Shown here: positions 1 to 9,963 of the stretch, piece after piece
How positions within the stretch are numbered: the stretch's first letter is position 1
How the letters are laid out: the number at the start of each line of letters is the position of its first letter
Assembly (NCBI GenBank): GCA_902510815.1
Contig: CABXDI010000001.1
Location: forward strand, 1-64,000
Length of the DNA: 64,000 nt
From: an uncultured Verrucomicrobiota bacterium
GTDB lineage: Bacteria > Verrucomicrobiota > Verrucomicrobiia > Verrucomicrobiales > DEV007
Direction of reading: 5' to 3'
The notes under the pieces: model-generated
Told to the model about the DNA's origin: nothing
The model's input: the letters and a program-made list of their open reading frames with translations, nothing else
The model's database searches: none
Made by a program: the position numbers and the translations under genes

Positions 1-2230
1 GTAAATTACCTCCAGCACATTGCTGAAGAAATCTTTCAAGTCTTGCACTCGAGTGCTCCGGACCTTGTCCTTCATATCCATGCGGTAAAAGCATAACAAG
101 GTTAGAAGGTTTACCCCATTTAGATTCAGCAGAACTAATGAACTGATCTATAATGACCTGAGCTCCATTTACAAAATCACCAAACTGCGCCTCCCAACAT
201 ATTAACATTTTAGGGACCATTAAAGTATAACCATAGTCAAAACCCAACACCCCTGCCTCCGACAACAAGCTGTTATACGCACAAAAGCTTGCTTGATCAG
301 CCCCTAAGTTTTTAAGAGGAACGTATCGATCTCTAGTTGTAGAATCATATAAGACACAGTGCCTATGACTGAAAGTACCTCTACGCACATCCTGTCCAGA
401 TAATCGCACCGGAACCCCGGAATCTAATAAAGTCGCAAAGGCTAATGCCTCAGCATGAGCCCAATCAAATGGACCGCCTTCGATCGTTGCTTTAGACCTC
501 TTAGCTAAAAACATTCTTTTAATTTTTGGATTAGCCTCAAAATCTTTTGGAATATCAACAAGCTTTTCTCCTAATTGGCGCAATTTTTCAGAAGATACTC
601 CCGTTGGGATGATGTCATATGAATAGGCATCTTCTTGGATTTGAGCAGAGGCACCTTTGAAAGAAATCTGAGGATTTTCAGTATCTTCAGACAGTGAATT
701 ATATTCTGATTCCAACCTAGAAATATAACCTCCAGTGATCTCCTCTAGATCAGCCTGATTTATTTCATTACGCTCCAGCAGATAATCTTTATAAATATTT
801 AAGGTCGATTTTTTATTTCTGATTGTTCTGTATGTCTTTGGTTGAGTAAAAGCAGGTTCATCAGATTCATTATGCCCATGCTTTCTATAGCAAACTATAT
901 CAATGACAACATCTTTACCAAATTTGCGCCTATAATCCAAAGCTAGCTCAGTAACATAAGCAACTTCAAGAGGACTATCTCCATTAACATGAAAAATTGG
1001 CGCCTCTATCATTTTTGCTATGTCCGTACAATATGCCGAAGAACGAGCATCAGAGGGCATTGTGGTAAAACCAATCTGATTATTGATAACGATATGAATA
1101 GTACCCCCAGTCCTATATCCAGGAAGTTGTGAAAAATTAAGCACCTCTGCAACAGCTCCTTGACCAGCAAAAGCGGCATCCCCGTGTAACAATACAGGCA
1201 ATACACGACTCCTTTCCTCAGCATCACCAATTATTCGCTGGCGCGCGCGAGCCATACCTTCAACAACAGGATTAACTGCCTCAAGATGGCTAGGATTAGG
1301 CGCCAAGAAAATTTTAACTAGGCGATCATTTATTTCTCTTTCTGTTTCATATCCCAAATGATATTTCACATCACCGTCGCCACAAACAAGGTTAGGTATA
1401 TAATTTTCTGAGAACTCATTAAAGAGAACAGACAGTGGCTTTTTAAGAAAATTCGCCAAAACATTCAACCGACCTCTATGAGCCATACCCATAACAATCT
1501 CATCCACCCCATTTTCTTCACCTCTATGAAGCAATGTATTCAAAGCAACTATAGTCGACTCACCTCCCTCTAGACCAAAACGCTTTTGAGCAACAAACTT
1601 CTTATGTAAGAAATTCTCAAATTCTTCAGCTTCTGTAAGCCATTTTAAAACTTCTATTTTTCCTGATACTTTAATTTGATTAATATCTGGTCTTTTCTCA
1701 ATTCGGTCTCGCAACCAATGACGTATGGTTGAGTCGTGAATCCCCATATATTCAAAACCAACTCCACCACAATAAATTCGACGCAATCGCTCGATCATCT
1801 TTGCTAGAGCCATAGGCTGACCTTCAGCAAAAAATTGACTTGCAACCTGTTCGTTTAAGTCATCTGAAGTAAAACCAAACTGCTCATAATTTAATTTGGA
1901 ATCCGTCGGGGCAGAAATACTCAACGGATCAACCCAAGCTTCAGTATGACCAAGTGCTCTGTAATTATATAAAAGACTGACTACTCTGGCACGGAAAACT
2001 GGATCAGTAAGTGTAACCCTAAGACTATCGCTCGATTGATTAGTGGATAAATGCTGAGCTTTTGAAGCAGTCCTTTCAATAGATTCATTGCCTGATTGGG
2101 CCATACCTAAAGAAAACCCCTCAAAAAACGCCGCCCAAGTTGGATCCACAGACGTAGGGTCATCCAACCACAGGTGGAATTTTTCATCTAGTAATTGGGC
2201 ATTAAATCCTGAAGCAATACTGCTATTCAT
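1..2230 (-). CDS. sucA: 2-oxoglutarate dehydrogenase E1 component (partial, 3' end outside window)
   Basis: Thiamine-diphosphate E1 subunit of the 2-oxoglutarate dehydrogenase complex of the TCA cycle, cytoplasmic. The reverse strand is open from ATG at 2228-2230 to the window edge, giving about 743 codons of a family usually near 930 residues, so about 190 C-terminal residues are missing. The N-terminus has the family's E2-binding-type segment (LDDPTSVDPTWAAFFEGF). Further along are GMAHRGRLNVL, HGDAAFAGQGAVAEVL and a CYRKHGHNESDEPAF stretch, all typical of the E1o TPP and active-site regions. The last readable residues are EHSSARLERFLQ, also family-typical. It is divergent from the ABC operon starting at 2356 and shares a 125-bp intergenic region with it. 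The E2 and E3 genes would be expected beyond the left edge. Confidence 0.96.
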   Translation of the reverse strand, partial: MNSSIASGFNAQLLDEKFHLWLDDPTSVDPTWAAFFEGFSLGMAQSGNESIERTASKAQHLSTNQSSDSLRVTLTDPVFRARVVSLLYNYRALGHTEAWVDPLSISAPTDSKLNYEQFGFTSDDLNEQVASQFFAEGQPMALAKMIERLRRIYCGGVGFEYMGIHDSTIRHWLRDRIEKRPDINQIKVSGKIEVLKWLTEAEEFENFLHKKFVAQKRFGLEGGESTIVALNTLLHRGEENGVDEIVMGMAHRGRLNVLANFLKKPLSVLFNEFSENYIPNLVCGDGDVKYHLGYETEREINDRLVKIFLAPNPSHLEAVNPVVEGMARARQRIIGDAEERSRVLPVLLHGDAAFAGQGAVAEVLNFSQLPGYRTGGTIHIVINNQIGFTTMPSDARSSAYCTDIAKMIEAPIFHVNGDSPLEVAYVTELALDYRRKFGKDVVIDIVCYRKHGHNESDEPAFTQPKTYRTIRNKKSTLNIYKDYLLERNEINQADLEEITGGYISRLESEYNSLSEDTENPQISFKGASAQIQEDAYSYDIIPTGVSSEKLRQLGEKLVDIPKDFEANPKIKRMFLAKRSKATIEGGPFDWAHAEALAFATLLDSGVPVRLSGQDVRRGTFSHRHCVLYDSTTRDRYVPLKNLGADQASFCAYNSLLSEAGVLGFDYGYTLMVPKMLICWEAQFGDFVNGAQVIIDQFISSAESKWGKPSNLVMLLPHGYEGQGPEHSSARLERFLQQCAGGNL

Positions 2231-2355
2231 TTTCAAGCATCTACTAGAGAGAATCTGAGAGGTAACGAATGTAAACTCAAATAAAAAATTAGAGGCATTG
2301 GGACTAATTTCTGTTAAATTACATCCCCAGAATTAAGTCTGAGGATATTTCTTAA

Positions 2356-3294
2356 ATGATCAAGGTATCTAATCTATCCAAGCAATATGTAGGAAGAACT
2401 GCAGTTGACGATATTTCCTTCAATGTAGAATCAGGGGAAATAGTGGGTTTTTTAGGACCTAACGGCGCAGGAAAAACTACAACTATCAGAATGTTAACAG
2501 GTTACATGCCTCCCACGTCCGGAACAGCTCTGATCGGTGGGCATGATATTTTCCACCAATCGCTACTCGCCAAGAAGAATATAGGATACATGCCCGAAAA
2601 TGTTCCTCTCTATGAAGACATGAGAGTTAAAGAATATTTACAATTTAGGGCAGAATTAAAGGGGCTGAGAGGAAAAAACGTGAGGAAGAATATAAATGAA
2701 ACTTTGGAGTTATGTTCTATAAAAAATATAAAAGGACAAATGATAAGCTCTCTCTCGAAAGGTTACAGACAGAGAGTTGGTTTAGCAGACGCACTGATAA
2801 ACAAACCGTCACTACTAATTTTTGATGAGCCCACGAATGGCTTGGATCCCAGTCAAATAAGAAGCTTCCGTGAACTCCTAAAAGAATTAGGAAATAAGCA
2901 TACAATCCTTATATCAACACATATTTTAAGGGAAGTTGAACTAACTTGCGATCGAGTACTCATTCTAAATAAAGGCAAAATCATTGGCAATGACACCCCA
3001 TTGGAATTGTCGGAAAGAATGAAGCCATCGTCTATAATAAACTTGGAATTAAAAACTCAATCTGGAGACCCTAGAGATATAATATCAAATATTTCAGGAA
3101 TAAAAAAGATTACTCTAGAAAACGAGATTGATGGTTGGCAATTCATTAGAATTAGAGTCGATTACGGAAATGATGTTAGAGAGAGAATTATGAATCTGGC
3201 TGTAGATCATAAATGGATTATTAGAGAAATTCACCATCAAAGGATAAATCTTGAAGATACTTTCATCGAAATGATTCAAAATAAGAATAACTAA
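2356..3294 (+). CDS. ABC transporter ATP-binding protein, GldA-like
   Basis: Cytoplasmic ATPase of an ABC-2 type export system, 312 aa. Walker A GPNGAGKTTT lies near residues 35-44, the ABC signature is SSLSKGYRQRVGLADAL, and Walker B is LLIFDEPTNGLDP. About 90 residues after the nucleotide-binding domain form an accessory C-terminal domain common in this subfamily. It is the first gene of four co-directional genes; the permease starts 4 nt after its stop. With the GldF-like and GldG-like neighbours it matches the GldAFG arrangement of Bacteroidetes gliding loci, which also occurs in non-gliding phyla. The substrate is unknown, so no gliding function is claimed. Confidence 0.9.
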   Translation: MIKVSNLSKQYVGRTAVDDISFNVESGEIVGFLGPNGAGKTTTIRMLTGYMPPTSGTALIGGHDIFHQSLLAKKNIGYMPENVPLYEDMRVKEYLQFRAELKGLRGKNVRKNINETLELCSIKNIKGQMISSLSKGYRQRVGLADALINKPSLLIFDEPTNGLDPSQIRSFRELLKELGNKHTILISTHILREVELTCDRVLILNKGKIIGNDTPLELSERMKPSSIINLELKTQSGDPRDIISNISGIKKITLENEIDGWQFIRIRVDYGNDVRERIMNLAVDHKWIIREIHHQRINLEDTFIEMIQNKNN

Positions 3295-3298
3295 CTCT

Positions 3299-4123
3299 AT
3301 GGTGAAGTCTCAAATCATAATTACATTAACACTAGCCATCCTTATTCTGGCACCATTGATTTATTTTTTTTCTAATAGATCAGGTTTTGTTATTTTAAAG
3401 AAAGAGCTTAAATCAATTATTTACTCACCGATAGCTTGGATAATAATATCTTTGGTCATGCTATTAAATGGTTTCTCTTTCACGGCAGCCCTGGAAATAT
3501 TAAGAAAAAATGATGTAGATGAAACTCTAGTAGGTTACACCTTTAGCTCCACTTCTTTTTGGTTAACCTACTTTTTCATATTCCCCGTCATTACAATGAG
3601 ACTTTTTGCAGAGGAACATAAAGTTGGCACGATTGAAACTCTTCTAACCGCACCAGTTAAAACAATCCATGTACTTTTAGCCAAATATTTTTCAGCTTTA
3701 ATATTTTACATAATCCTTTGGATCCCCAGCGTTGTGAATTTTATATTGTTATGGCTTAGCTCTCCAGAAAACAGCTTTGCAATCGGGTCAGTCGGCGGAG
3801 CATACACTATTATTCTTCTACTAGGGGTCTTTAATTTATCAATCGGGTGTTTCACGTCAGCATTAACAAAGAATCAATTAGTTGCCGCTATGGCCTGCTT
3901 CACTTTCTGCATGTTGCACTTTTTAGTTGGATTCATTTTACAAGATTTACCCATTCCTGAACTATGGCGCAGCTCATTATTTTATGTGTCAACCGTCAAT
4001 CATGTCGAAGTATTCATTAATGGATTAATAGACACAAGACAGTTCGTGTACTACTTAAGCTTCACTGGTCTCATTCTCTTCGTGACGTATAACGTTTTAG
4101 AATTTCGTAAATGGAAAGCTTAG
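3299..4123 (+). CDS. ABC-2 family permease, GldF-like
   Basis: Membrane subunit of the ABC system, 274 aa, with about six to seven hydrophobic segments. The first is at the extreme N-terminus (IIITLTLAILILAPLIYFF). A conserved ABC-2 motif follows: MRLFAEEHKVGTIETLLTAP near residues 100-120, which is characteristic of GldF/NosY-type permeases. ATG at 3299 lies 4 nt after the ATPase stop, and the next gene starts 1 nt after this stop (TAG-T-ATG), indicating an operon and probably translational coupling. The substrate cannot be deduced. Confidence 0.88.
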   Translation: MVKSQIIITLTLAILILAPLIYFFSNRSGFVILKKELKSIIYSPIAWIIISLVMLLNGFSFTAALEILRKNDVDETLVGYTFSSTSFWLTYFFIFPVITMRLFAEEHKVGTIETLLTAPVKTIHVLLAKYFSALIFYIILWIPSVVNFILLWLSSPENSFAIGSVGGAYTIILLLGVFNLSIGCFTSALTKNQLVAAMACFTFCMLHFLVGFILQDLPIPELWRSSLFYVSTVNHVEVFINGLIDTRQFVYYLSFTGLILFVTYNVLEFRKWKA

Positions 4124-4124
4124 T

Positions 4125-5612
4125 ATGTCGGTAAAAGAAAAACAAAAAACTAAGGTAGAAAAAAACCATTTAAAAAATGGCATTAATCGAAAGAAACTTG
4201 TCCTAAACAGTCTAACCCAATTAGTTTCAGTAACTCTAATATTTATTCTAATTAATTATTTATCTTTCTCCGAATATAAAAGGTGGGATCTAAGCACAAC
4301 TAAAAAATTTAGTGTTTCCGAGGATACTCTCAACTACTTAAAAGAGCAACTCGATCAGAAAGTCACGATAACGATGGCTTTCTTAAAAAATTCAAAAATA
4401 AGAAATCAACTCAAGCTACTTTTAGAGGAATATGAGCGCGTATCTGAAAGTAAGATTGCATTCAGTCATTTCGATCCGGTAATTGATAAAGCTAAAGCTC
4501 TGGAAATATCCAATCGATATGAAAGAGAAATCGATCAAAACTGTCTATTCATTGAAATACAGGGTAAAGTGAAAAAATTAACAGAGACTGATCTACTCAA
4601 TGAAGATGGGAGATTCTTTTCAGGAGAAGATGCAATTACTTCCGCAATGCTGGCAGTTACCGAAATAAAACCAAAGACAGTATATTTAATTGCTGGAAAA
4701 GGGAAATTGAAATCAGTAAACAACAGATCGGCCGATAAAGAACTCATTAAATTGAGCAAAAAACAGTTTTTTAACTTCAAAGAATTAACTCTGGGAAACA
4801 TCACTAAAATACCTGATGATGCCGATTCCCTCATATTAATTAATCCCGAAACTGACTTCACCCTTTCAGAGGTCAGTATTTTAACAGAATATTGGGAAGA
4901 AAAAAGAGGATCAATGGTTCTTCTGTTAAATCCATCAACGGATATGCCAAACTTTTATCCTTTCCTCCGCTCTCTTGGAGTCAGAGTTGATAACGCATAC
5001 AGGATGTTATTTTCTGAAACTACAGGCATTGGTGGAGCCCAAAAAGTATACGCTCTTCAAAGTAGAATCCTTTCAGAGAATCCAATATCATCTAGTGATG
5101 GTGGAAAAGTCACTACTTTCGCAGGTCAAACATGCCCTTTATCAATTGCTGAAGATAATGAGCTACTCTCTTCAAAAGGCATAATAGCTACACCTCTTTT
5201 AGAGGCAGATCCAAAATTTTGGGGGGATTTGGAACACACTGAAAGTTATCCCAAACAAAGTGAAAAGGATATCTTACCTAATCCAAATCCAATATACGTA
5301 GCAGCAATGGTCGAAAAAGGAGGATCAGAAGATGCCTCTATAAAAGTAAATAGCTCCAGACTAGTCGTTGTCGCTAACTCTACATTACTCGATCCAATGC
5401 CAACCAAACTTAATACTGAATTTGTTATGAACTCAATTAATTGGACCATCGATCGCCAAGAAAGAATAGGCATAAACCCTAGTCATTTCACAAATTTCAA
5501 AGTCAATATGTCTGCAGAAAAATATCAAACTCTCTTCTACTTGATTGTTTGCATTCTTCCAATGAGCGCTCTTCTTTTTGGCATTGCAACTTGGAGCGCC
5601 CGAAGAAATTAA
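4125..5612 (+). CDS. GldG-family ABC auxiliary protein
   Basis: 495 aa. A basic cytoplasmic N-terminus is followed by one membrane segment (about residues 27-47, LVLNSLTQLVSVTLIFILI). A large extracytoplasmic region follows, then a C-terminal membrane segment (about 467-488) and a short Arg-rich tail. The soluble part has features of the ABC-transporter auxiliary/GldG fold: YLKEQLDQKVTITMAFLK, EDAITSAMLAVTEIKPKTVYLIAGKGK and a late SRLVVVANSTLLDP segment before the final helix. It probably partners with the two preceding genes. The DUF4340 gene begins 19 nt downstream. The specific function is unknown. Confidence 0.85.
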   Translation: MSVKEKQKTKVEKNHLKNGINRKKLVLNSLTQLVSVTLIFILINYLSFSEYKRWDLSTTKKFSVSEDTLNYLKEQLDQKVTITMAFLKNSKIRNQLKLLLEEYERVSESKIAFSHFDPVIDKAKALEISNRYEREIDQNCLFIEIQGKVKKLTETDLLNEDGRFFSGEDAITSAMLAVTEIKPKTVYLIAGKGKLKSVNNRSADKELIKLSKKQFFNFKELTLGNITKIPDDADSLILINPETDFTLSEVSILTEYWEEKRGSMVLLLNPSTDMPNFYPFLRSLGVRVDNAYRMLFSETTGIGGAQKVYALQSRILSENPISSSDGGKVTTFAGQTCPLSIAEDNELLSSKGIIATPLLEADPKFWGDLEHTESYPKQSEKDILPNPNPIYVAAMVEKGGSEDASIKVNSSRLVVVANSTLLDPMPTKLNTEFVMNSINWTIDRQERIGINPSHFTNFKVNMSAEKYQTLFYLIVCILPMSALLFGIATWSARRN

Positions 5613-5631
5613 TAGGAAAAAGCACTGTTAA

Positions 5632-7497
5632 ATGAATACTAAAATTACGTACTTCCTCGTCTTCATAACTGCAATGCTATTTTTTTATGTTGCATGGGAT
5701 AATAAAGCTGGCTCAGGAAGCAACAGTTCAATTAGTGATAGAAAAGCAATAAGAATAAACTCAATTAAATCCATTGAAAAATTAGTTATTTCCTCTGGTG
5801 GAAATGAAATCACCCTTAAACGCAACAAAATTAAAGGATGGGACATAATTGATCCGATTCTCGATAGAGCAAATTCCAGTAAGGTTGAGGAGCTGCTTGA
5901 AACTATGAACTCCTTAAAAAAATTCGACCTAAAAAATTCTGACACCGATGGAAAAAACCTTGGAATAAATGATGAATCTGCCTCTTTAGCTTTTTATGAT
6001 AACCAACAATTTGTAGGAAAAGTTACTTTTGGTGATGATACTGGCCTTAGCGGAACTGTTTATGCGAATTGGAGTACACAGAAAGAAAATTCATCTTTCT
6101 TTTGTTGGAATGACGCGCGAGAGGCAATCAACTTTTCTTTAGATCAAATTAGAGACAATAAATTACTGAAGCCCTCGATTGAAGATATAAAGGAAATTGA
6201 AATCATTGAGGATTCAGGATCTTCACTAACCGTGCTACGAGAAAGCGTTCAATCGAATTGGATGATAAACAAGCCCCTGCAAACTGGCACGAACTCCAAA
6301 AGCATTAATGAATGGCTTACCAAAATTATTAATTTATCCTCTCAAAAATTTATTGATAACTCAGAGAGCATTACCGCAAGTTACTTTAACTCAATATTTA
6401 AAAGCATTAAGGTTAAACAATTCCAAAACCAGAAAAATATAATCATTGATTTTGCAAATTCTAATATTGAAACTGAGGCCTATGCGCGAATTTCAGACAG
6501 ACCAGAAACCATTGTTCGAATTAATAAGGAAATCATCAAATCGATTGATCTTAATCCAAATTTAATTCGTGACAAAAAACTAATATCATTTAACCCTAAA
6601 TCAGTCGTAGCATTTAACATTGAAGCAAAACCCAACTATAAAGTTAATTTGCTACAAGACAATAACGGTTGGCAAATCATTGAGAATTCAGGAAAAATCA
6701 AAGCCGATCAACAAAGAGTATATAAAATTCTTGATGCCCTTTCTTCAGAAACAGTCGAAAATTTTGTAGCTGATGCGGCAGGCAATTTAGAACCATGGGG
6801 GCTCAATGAACCAACTCTAAAAATATCCTTAAGTCTAGTAGGCCTAAATCCAAATAAGCCTGAAAAAGAGGATGGATCTCCTAATTTAGTCGATATAAAA
6901 AAAGATCTTCTTGTTAAAGGTCAATTGGCAAAAAATCAGGATATTATTGAATACTTTGCCACTATTAAAGGCAGTGGAACAGTTGCAAAACTAAGCCCCG
7001 CATTTCCATCAATAATTCCAATTAGAGCCCTGAACTATAAAGAGCTTTACCTGTGGCCACCATTCAACATTTCTAGCATTGCAAAAATCAGTACAACTTC
7101 ACCACCTCAAATAGCTCTTGAGCTAAATTATAAATACGAAACCAATGAGTGGTTAGCCATTCTCGCAGATGAAAACGTATCTCAAAAAATCGATCAAGCT
7201 GAGGCATTAAAGTTAGCTCAGCATCTGAGCCTGCCAGTCAGAGCCACTCGATGGCTTGTTAAAAACACTGAAGAAGCAGAGATCGCATTACTTGAACCAA
7301 TAAGAAAAATAGAATTCACTTTAAACGGTTCAGATAATACACCATTAAATTTTAAATTAGAAATTTCCCCAGTAAACAGAACAGGGAATAATCTTCTCTA
7401 TTATTGTAGAGTTAATGACAGCAAAGACATCTGCTTGATTGATAAACAAAATTTCATTGCTTTGGATGCAAAAATAATTAAGCAAATTAACGAATAA
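5632..7497 (+). CDS. DUF4340 domain protein, membrane-anchored
   Basis: 621 aa with an N-terminal uncleaved signal anchor (residues 5-22, ITYFLVFITAMLFFYVAW); the rest is predicted outside the cytoplasmic membrane. It carries two or more DUF4340-type units of the form 'G W x I x x P ... V x x L L x x L x x L', for example KGWDIIDPILDRANSSKVEE and SNWMINKPLQTGTNSKSINE. DUF4340 proteins are commonly encoded right after GldG-like genes, as here, so this is probably the fourth component of the ABC system. It ends 13 nt before the convergent ubiE stop, leaving no room for a separate terminator. Confidence 0.83.
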   Translation: MNTKITYFLVFITAMLFFYVAWDNKAGSGSNSSISDRKAIRINSIKSIEKLVISSGGNEITLKRNKIKGWDIIDPILDRANSSKVEELLETMNSLKKFDLKNSDTDGKNLGINDESASLAFYDNQQFVGKVTFGDDTGLSGTVYANWSTQKENSSFFCWNDAREAINFSLDQIRDNKLLKPSIEDIKEIEIIEDSGSSLTVLRESVQSNWMINKPLQTGTNSKSINEWLTKIINLSSQKFIDNSESITASYFNSIFKSIKVKQFQNQKNIIIDFANSNIETEAYARISDRPETIVRINKEIIKSIDLNPNLIRDKKLISFNPKSVVAFNIEAKPNYKVNLLQDNNGWQIIENSGKIKADQQRVYKILDALSSETVENFVADAAGNLEPWGLNEPTLKISLSLVGLNPNKPEKEDGSPNLVDIKKDLLVKGQLAKNQDIIEYFATIKGSGTVAKLSPAFPSIIPIRALNYKELYLWPPFNISSIAKISTTSPPQIALELNYKYETNEWLAILADENVSQKIDQAEALKLAQHLSLPVRATRWLVKNTEEAEIALLEPIRKIEFTLNGSDNTPLNFKLEISPVNRTGNNLLYYCRVNDSKDICLIDKQNFIALDAKIIKQINE

Positions 7498-7510
7498 TAC
7501 GACCCTAGGC

Positions 7511-8188
7511 TTATTCAGCTCTTCTTGCTATATATATTGAAGCAACACCAAAACTGAGAGAGGTGTATTCAGCCCCTATAAAACCATTACTCTCAATAAA
7601 ATTACACATGGATTTTCCAGATGGAAACTCTCCAATAGTTTTTGCCAAATATTTGTATGCAGATCTTTTGCGAGTAATAACTCCTGCAATAAAAGGAAGA
7701 ATTTTATTTAGATATATACAATAAAGAGCTCTGCGAAACTTGTTATCAGGTAATGAAAAATCCAGTATAACAATGTGTCCATCCGGTTTTAATACTCTTC
7801 TCATTTCAACCAACGCTTCTGACCAGTCCTCCATATTTCTTAACCCAAAGCCAACTGAAATTAGATCAAAATCGCGATCTTCAAAAGGTAGTGACATAGC
7901 ATCTGCTAAGACCGTATTTAGACCTCTACTGTTAGCAATTTCTAACATTGGAGCACAAAAATCGCTACAAATAACCTCTGAATCCTTGCATTTTTTTTCT
8001 ATAGCCAATGCTAAATCTCCACTACCTGTGGCAAGGTCTAAGATTCTCTTAGGTTTTTTTTTATAAACGATATCAGCTGTTTTCTTTCTCCATAAAATAT
8101 CGATTCCTAAGCTGAGAATATGATTAGTAATAACATATTTTTTTGCAATCCCAGAAAAAGCATCTTTTACATATTTCGGGTCCTGCAT
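7511..8188 (-). CDS. ubiE/menG: Demethylmenaquinone/ubiquinone C-methyltransferase
   Basis: Class I SAM-dependent methyltransferase of 225 aa for the last C-methylation of respiratory quinones. SAM motif I is ILDLATGSGDLALAIE near residues 45-60, and the post-I region is VICSDFCAPMLEIA. VGFGLRNMEDWSEALVEMRRVLKPDG is the UbiE signature 1-like segment. RKRSAYKYLAKTIGEFPSGK matches the second family signature. The N-terminus (VKDAFSGIAKKYVITNHILSLG) is also typical. ATG is at 8186-8188. Whether the substrate is menaquinone or ubiquinone cannot be told from the sequence; menaquinone is likelier for Verrucomicrobiota. Confidence 0.93.
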   Translation of the reverse strand: MQDPKYVKDAFSGIAKKYVITNHILSLGIDILWRKKTADIVYKKKPKRILDLATGSGDLALAIEKKCKDSEVICSDFCAPMLEIANSRGLNTVLADAMSLPFEDRDFDLISVGFGLRNMEDWSEALVEMRRVLKPDGHIVILDFSLPDNKFRRALYCIYLNKILPFIAGVITRKRSAYKYLAKTIGEFPSGKSMCNFIESNGFIGAEYTSLSFGVASIYIARRAE

Positions 8189-8385
8189 AATTAATTAAAA
8201 AATTCTGATATTTATTTAGATGAGAATAAATTGTTTAAAGTTATATTTAATATTTAGCCTGTGCAAAACATAAAATAAGCTTAAGCCTTAATATATAAAC
8301 CTGAGCAATCGAATGTCGATTACTCATCTTGTTGTAAACTCTACTTAAATAAGTAAGCAGACCCAAAACTTCCACTCTAATATCA

Positions 8386-9399
8386 ATGAAATTTTCAAGA
8401 AGAAAGCTAATAACAAAAGGAGCTACTGCGATAGGCGCTGCTAGTTATATCCAACAAACATCAGCTAAAATTCAACCCTCTGCAAAAAATTCATTTCCAA
8501 CCATCATTTCAACGTGGTCATTCGGAGAACCAGCCAATAAAAAGGCACTCGAAGTTTATAGGAATGGAGGCTCAATTCTTGACTCAATTGAACATGGAAT
8601 AAAACTAACCGAAGATGACAAAAATAATACTTCTGTAGGCATAGGAGGATTACCTAATTCTGAAGGTGTTGTTCAATTAGATGCATGTATCATGAATGGA
8701 CCCAATCATGCTGCCGGCAGTGTAATGGCTCTGGAAGGAATAAAGAACCCGATTTCTATAGCACGTAAAATAATGGAAAAAACACCTCATGTCCAACTCG
8801 CTGGACTCGGGGCAAAAAAATTCGCTAAACAATTAGGCTTCTCTGAGGAAAATCTTCTGACAACTGAAAGCAAAAAAAAATGGGAGAACTGGAAGAAAAA
8901 GAATAGCAAACCTGATATTTCAAAAGATAATCATGATACTATTGCACTATTAATGATTGATGGTGACGGCAACCTTGCGGGAGGGTGCTCGACAAGCGGC
9001 TTGGCTTTTAAAATGCCTGGAAGGGTCGGGGACTCACCGATTATCGGCGGTGGACTTTACGTTGATAATGAAATTGGAGCGGCAGGAGCAACAGGATTAG
9101 GTGAAAATATTCTGCGCCATTGCTGTTCATTCATGATTGTTGAGTTGATGCGACAAGGGCTATCACCAACAAAAGCCTGTGAAGAAGTAATAAAAAAAGC
9201 ATCAAAAATTGATCCGAGAGGAATGGATCTTAATATGTTTTTTATAGCTCTCGATAAAAAAGGAAGATACGGAGCTGCCGGAACCAATAAGGGATTTCAA
9301 TTCTCTGTCACAAATAAGGATGAAAGCGGAGTCATAGATGTAACGCCTTTAGCAAAAGGCAATTCAGTTATAAAGGGAGGAAATGAAATTTCTCCTTAA
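8386..9399 (+). CDS. Glycosylasparaginase / asparaginase-2 family Ntn-hydrolase, Tat-exported
   Basis: 337 aa. The N-terminus has a twin-arginine signal (SRRKLITKGATAIGAASY), so export of a folded enzyme to the periplasm is predicted. The autoprocessing site is DNHDTIALL, with the nucleophile Thr at about residue 185. It is followed by GGCSTSGLAFKMPGRVGDSP and GGGLYVDNEIGAAGATGLGE, which are the substrate-binding segments of bacterial N4-(beta-N-acetylglucosaminyl)-L-asparaginases. Length matches the precursor size of that family. Cleavage before Thr would yield alpha and beta chains. It may act on glycoasparagines from degraded glycoproteins or on isoaspartyl/Asn substrates; the sequence does not separate these. 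Confidence 0.9.
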   Translation: MKFSRRKLITKGATAIGAASYIQQTSAKIQPSAKNSFPTIISTWSFGEPANKKALEVYRNGGSILDSIEHGIKLTEDDKNNTSVGIGGLPNSEGVVQLDACIMNGPNHAAGSVMALEGIKNPISIARKIMEKTPHVQLAGLGAKKFAKQLGFSEENLLTTESKKKWENWKKKNSKPDISKDNHDTIALLMIDGDGNLAGGCSTSGLAFKMPGRVGDSPIIGGGLYVDNEIGAAGATGLGENILRHCCSFMIVELMRQGLSPTKACEEVIKKASKIDPRGMDLNMFFIALDKKGRYGAAGTNKGFQFSVTNKDESGVIDVTPLAKGNSVIKGGNEISP

Positions 9400-9522
9400 A
9401 TAAAATATTCCGTAACCATTTAATTATAAATATAATTAATTAATAAAGAACAACTTGCATTTTCTATATAATAGAAAATATTTTATTTTATTAAATAAAT
9501 ATAGTTTATATTAATTAACAAA

Positions 9523-9936
9523 ATGGTCAGCAGAGTACAAAAAATTAAAACACTTGAGGAAAAAATAACTATCCTAAAAAGAGAAGCTGCCAAGGATCTT
9601 AAGAAGCAAATCAAGCAAAAGGAGAAAGAGCTCTTAAAATTAGGACAAGAGTATATTCAAACTTTTGACAAGGACTTTAATTTCGAGATTAATATTAAAA
9701 AAAATAGTAGTAAACAAACTTCGTATTCTGATTCAAATCGATCAAGACTAACTAAAGAAGAGAAAACAAAAGCAGAACAGCAAATTCAGAAGATTCTTTC
9801 GAAAGGGCCAATAAGTATAACCGAAATATGCGCTAAAACTAAAAGGCCTGTAAACCAGATTAGGAATATCCTTAAAGACATCAAAGGTCTTAAGAAAAAA
9901 GGTGCAAAAAGAAATACGACTTATTTTTTAAAATAA
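9523..9936 (+). CDS. Small Lys-rich coiled-coil protein with C-terminal winged-helix-like domain
   Basis: 137 aa, about a quarter Lys. Residues 1-55 form a charged heptad-like helix (KIKTLEEKITILKREAAKDL onward) consistent with coiled-coil oligomerisation. A polar linker follows. Residues 85-137 (ILSKGPISITEICAKTKRPV, QIRNILKDIKGL, KKKGAKRNTTYFLK) look like a helix-turn-helix with a terminal wing. It is not recognised as a named family. The N-terminal oligomer plus C-terminal DNA-binding layout recalls nucleoid or xenogeneic-silencing proteins, but that is inference. Its coding region is very AT-rich and it lies directly beside the tRNA-Leu remnant at the edge of the GC-richer segment. Confidence 0.7.
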   Translation: MVSRVQKIKTLEEKITILKREAAKDLKKQIKQKEKELLKLGQEYIQTFDKDFNFEINIKKNSSKQTSYSDSNRSRLTKEEKTKAEQQIQKILSKGPISITEICAKTKRPVNQIRNILKDIKGLKKKGAKRNTTYFLK

Positions 9937-9963
9937 AATTCCTTTTTCCAAAATCCATAAAAA

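Noticed and set aside
2356-7497. Gliding motility locus
   Set aside because: Only GldA/F/G-like genes are present. These occur in many non-gliding bacteria and no other gld or spr gene is seen.
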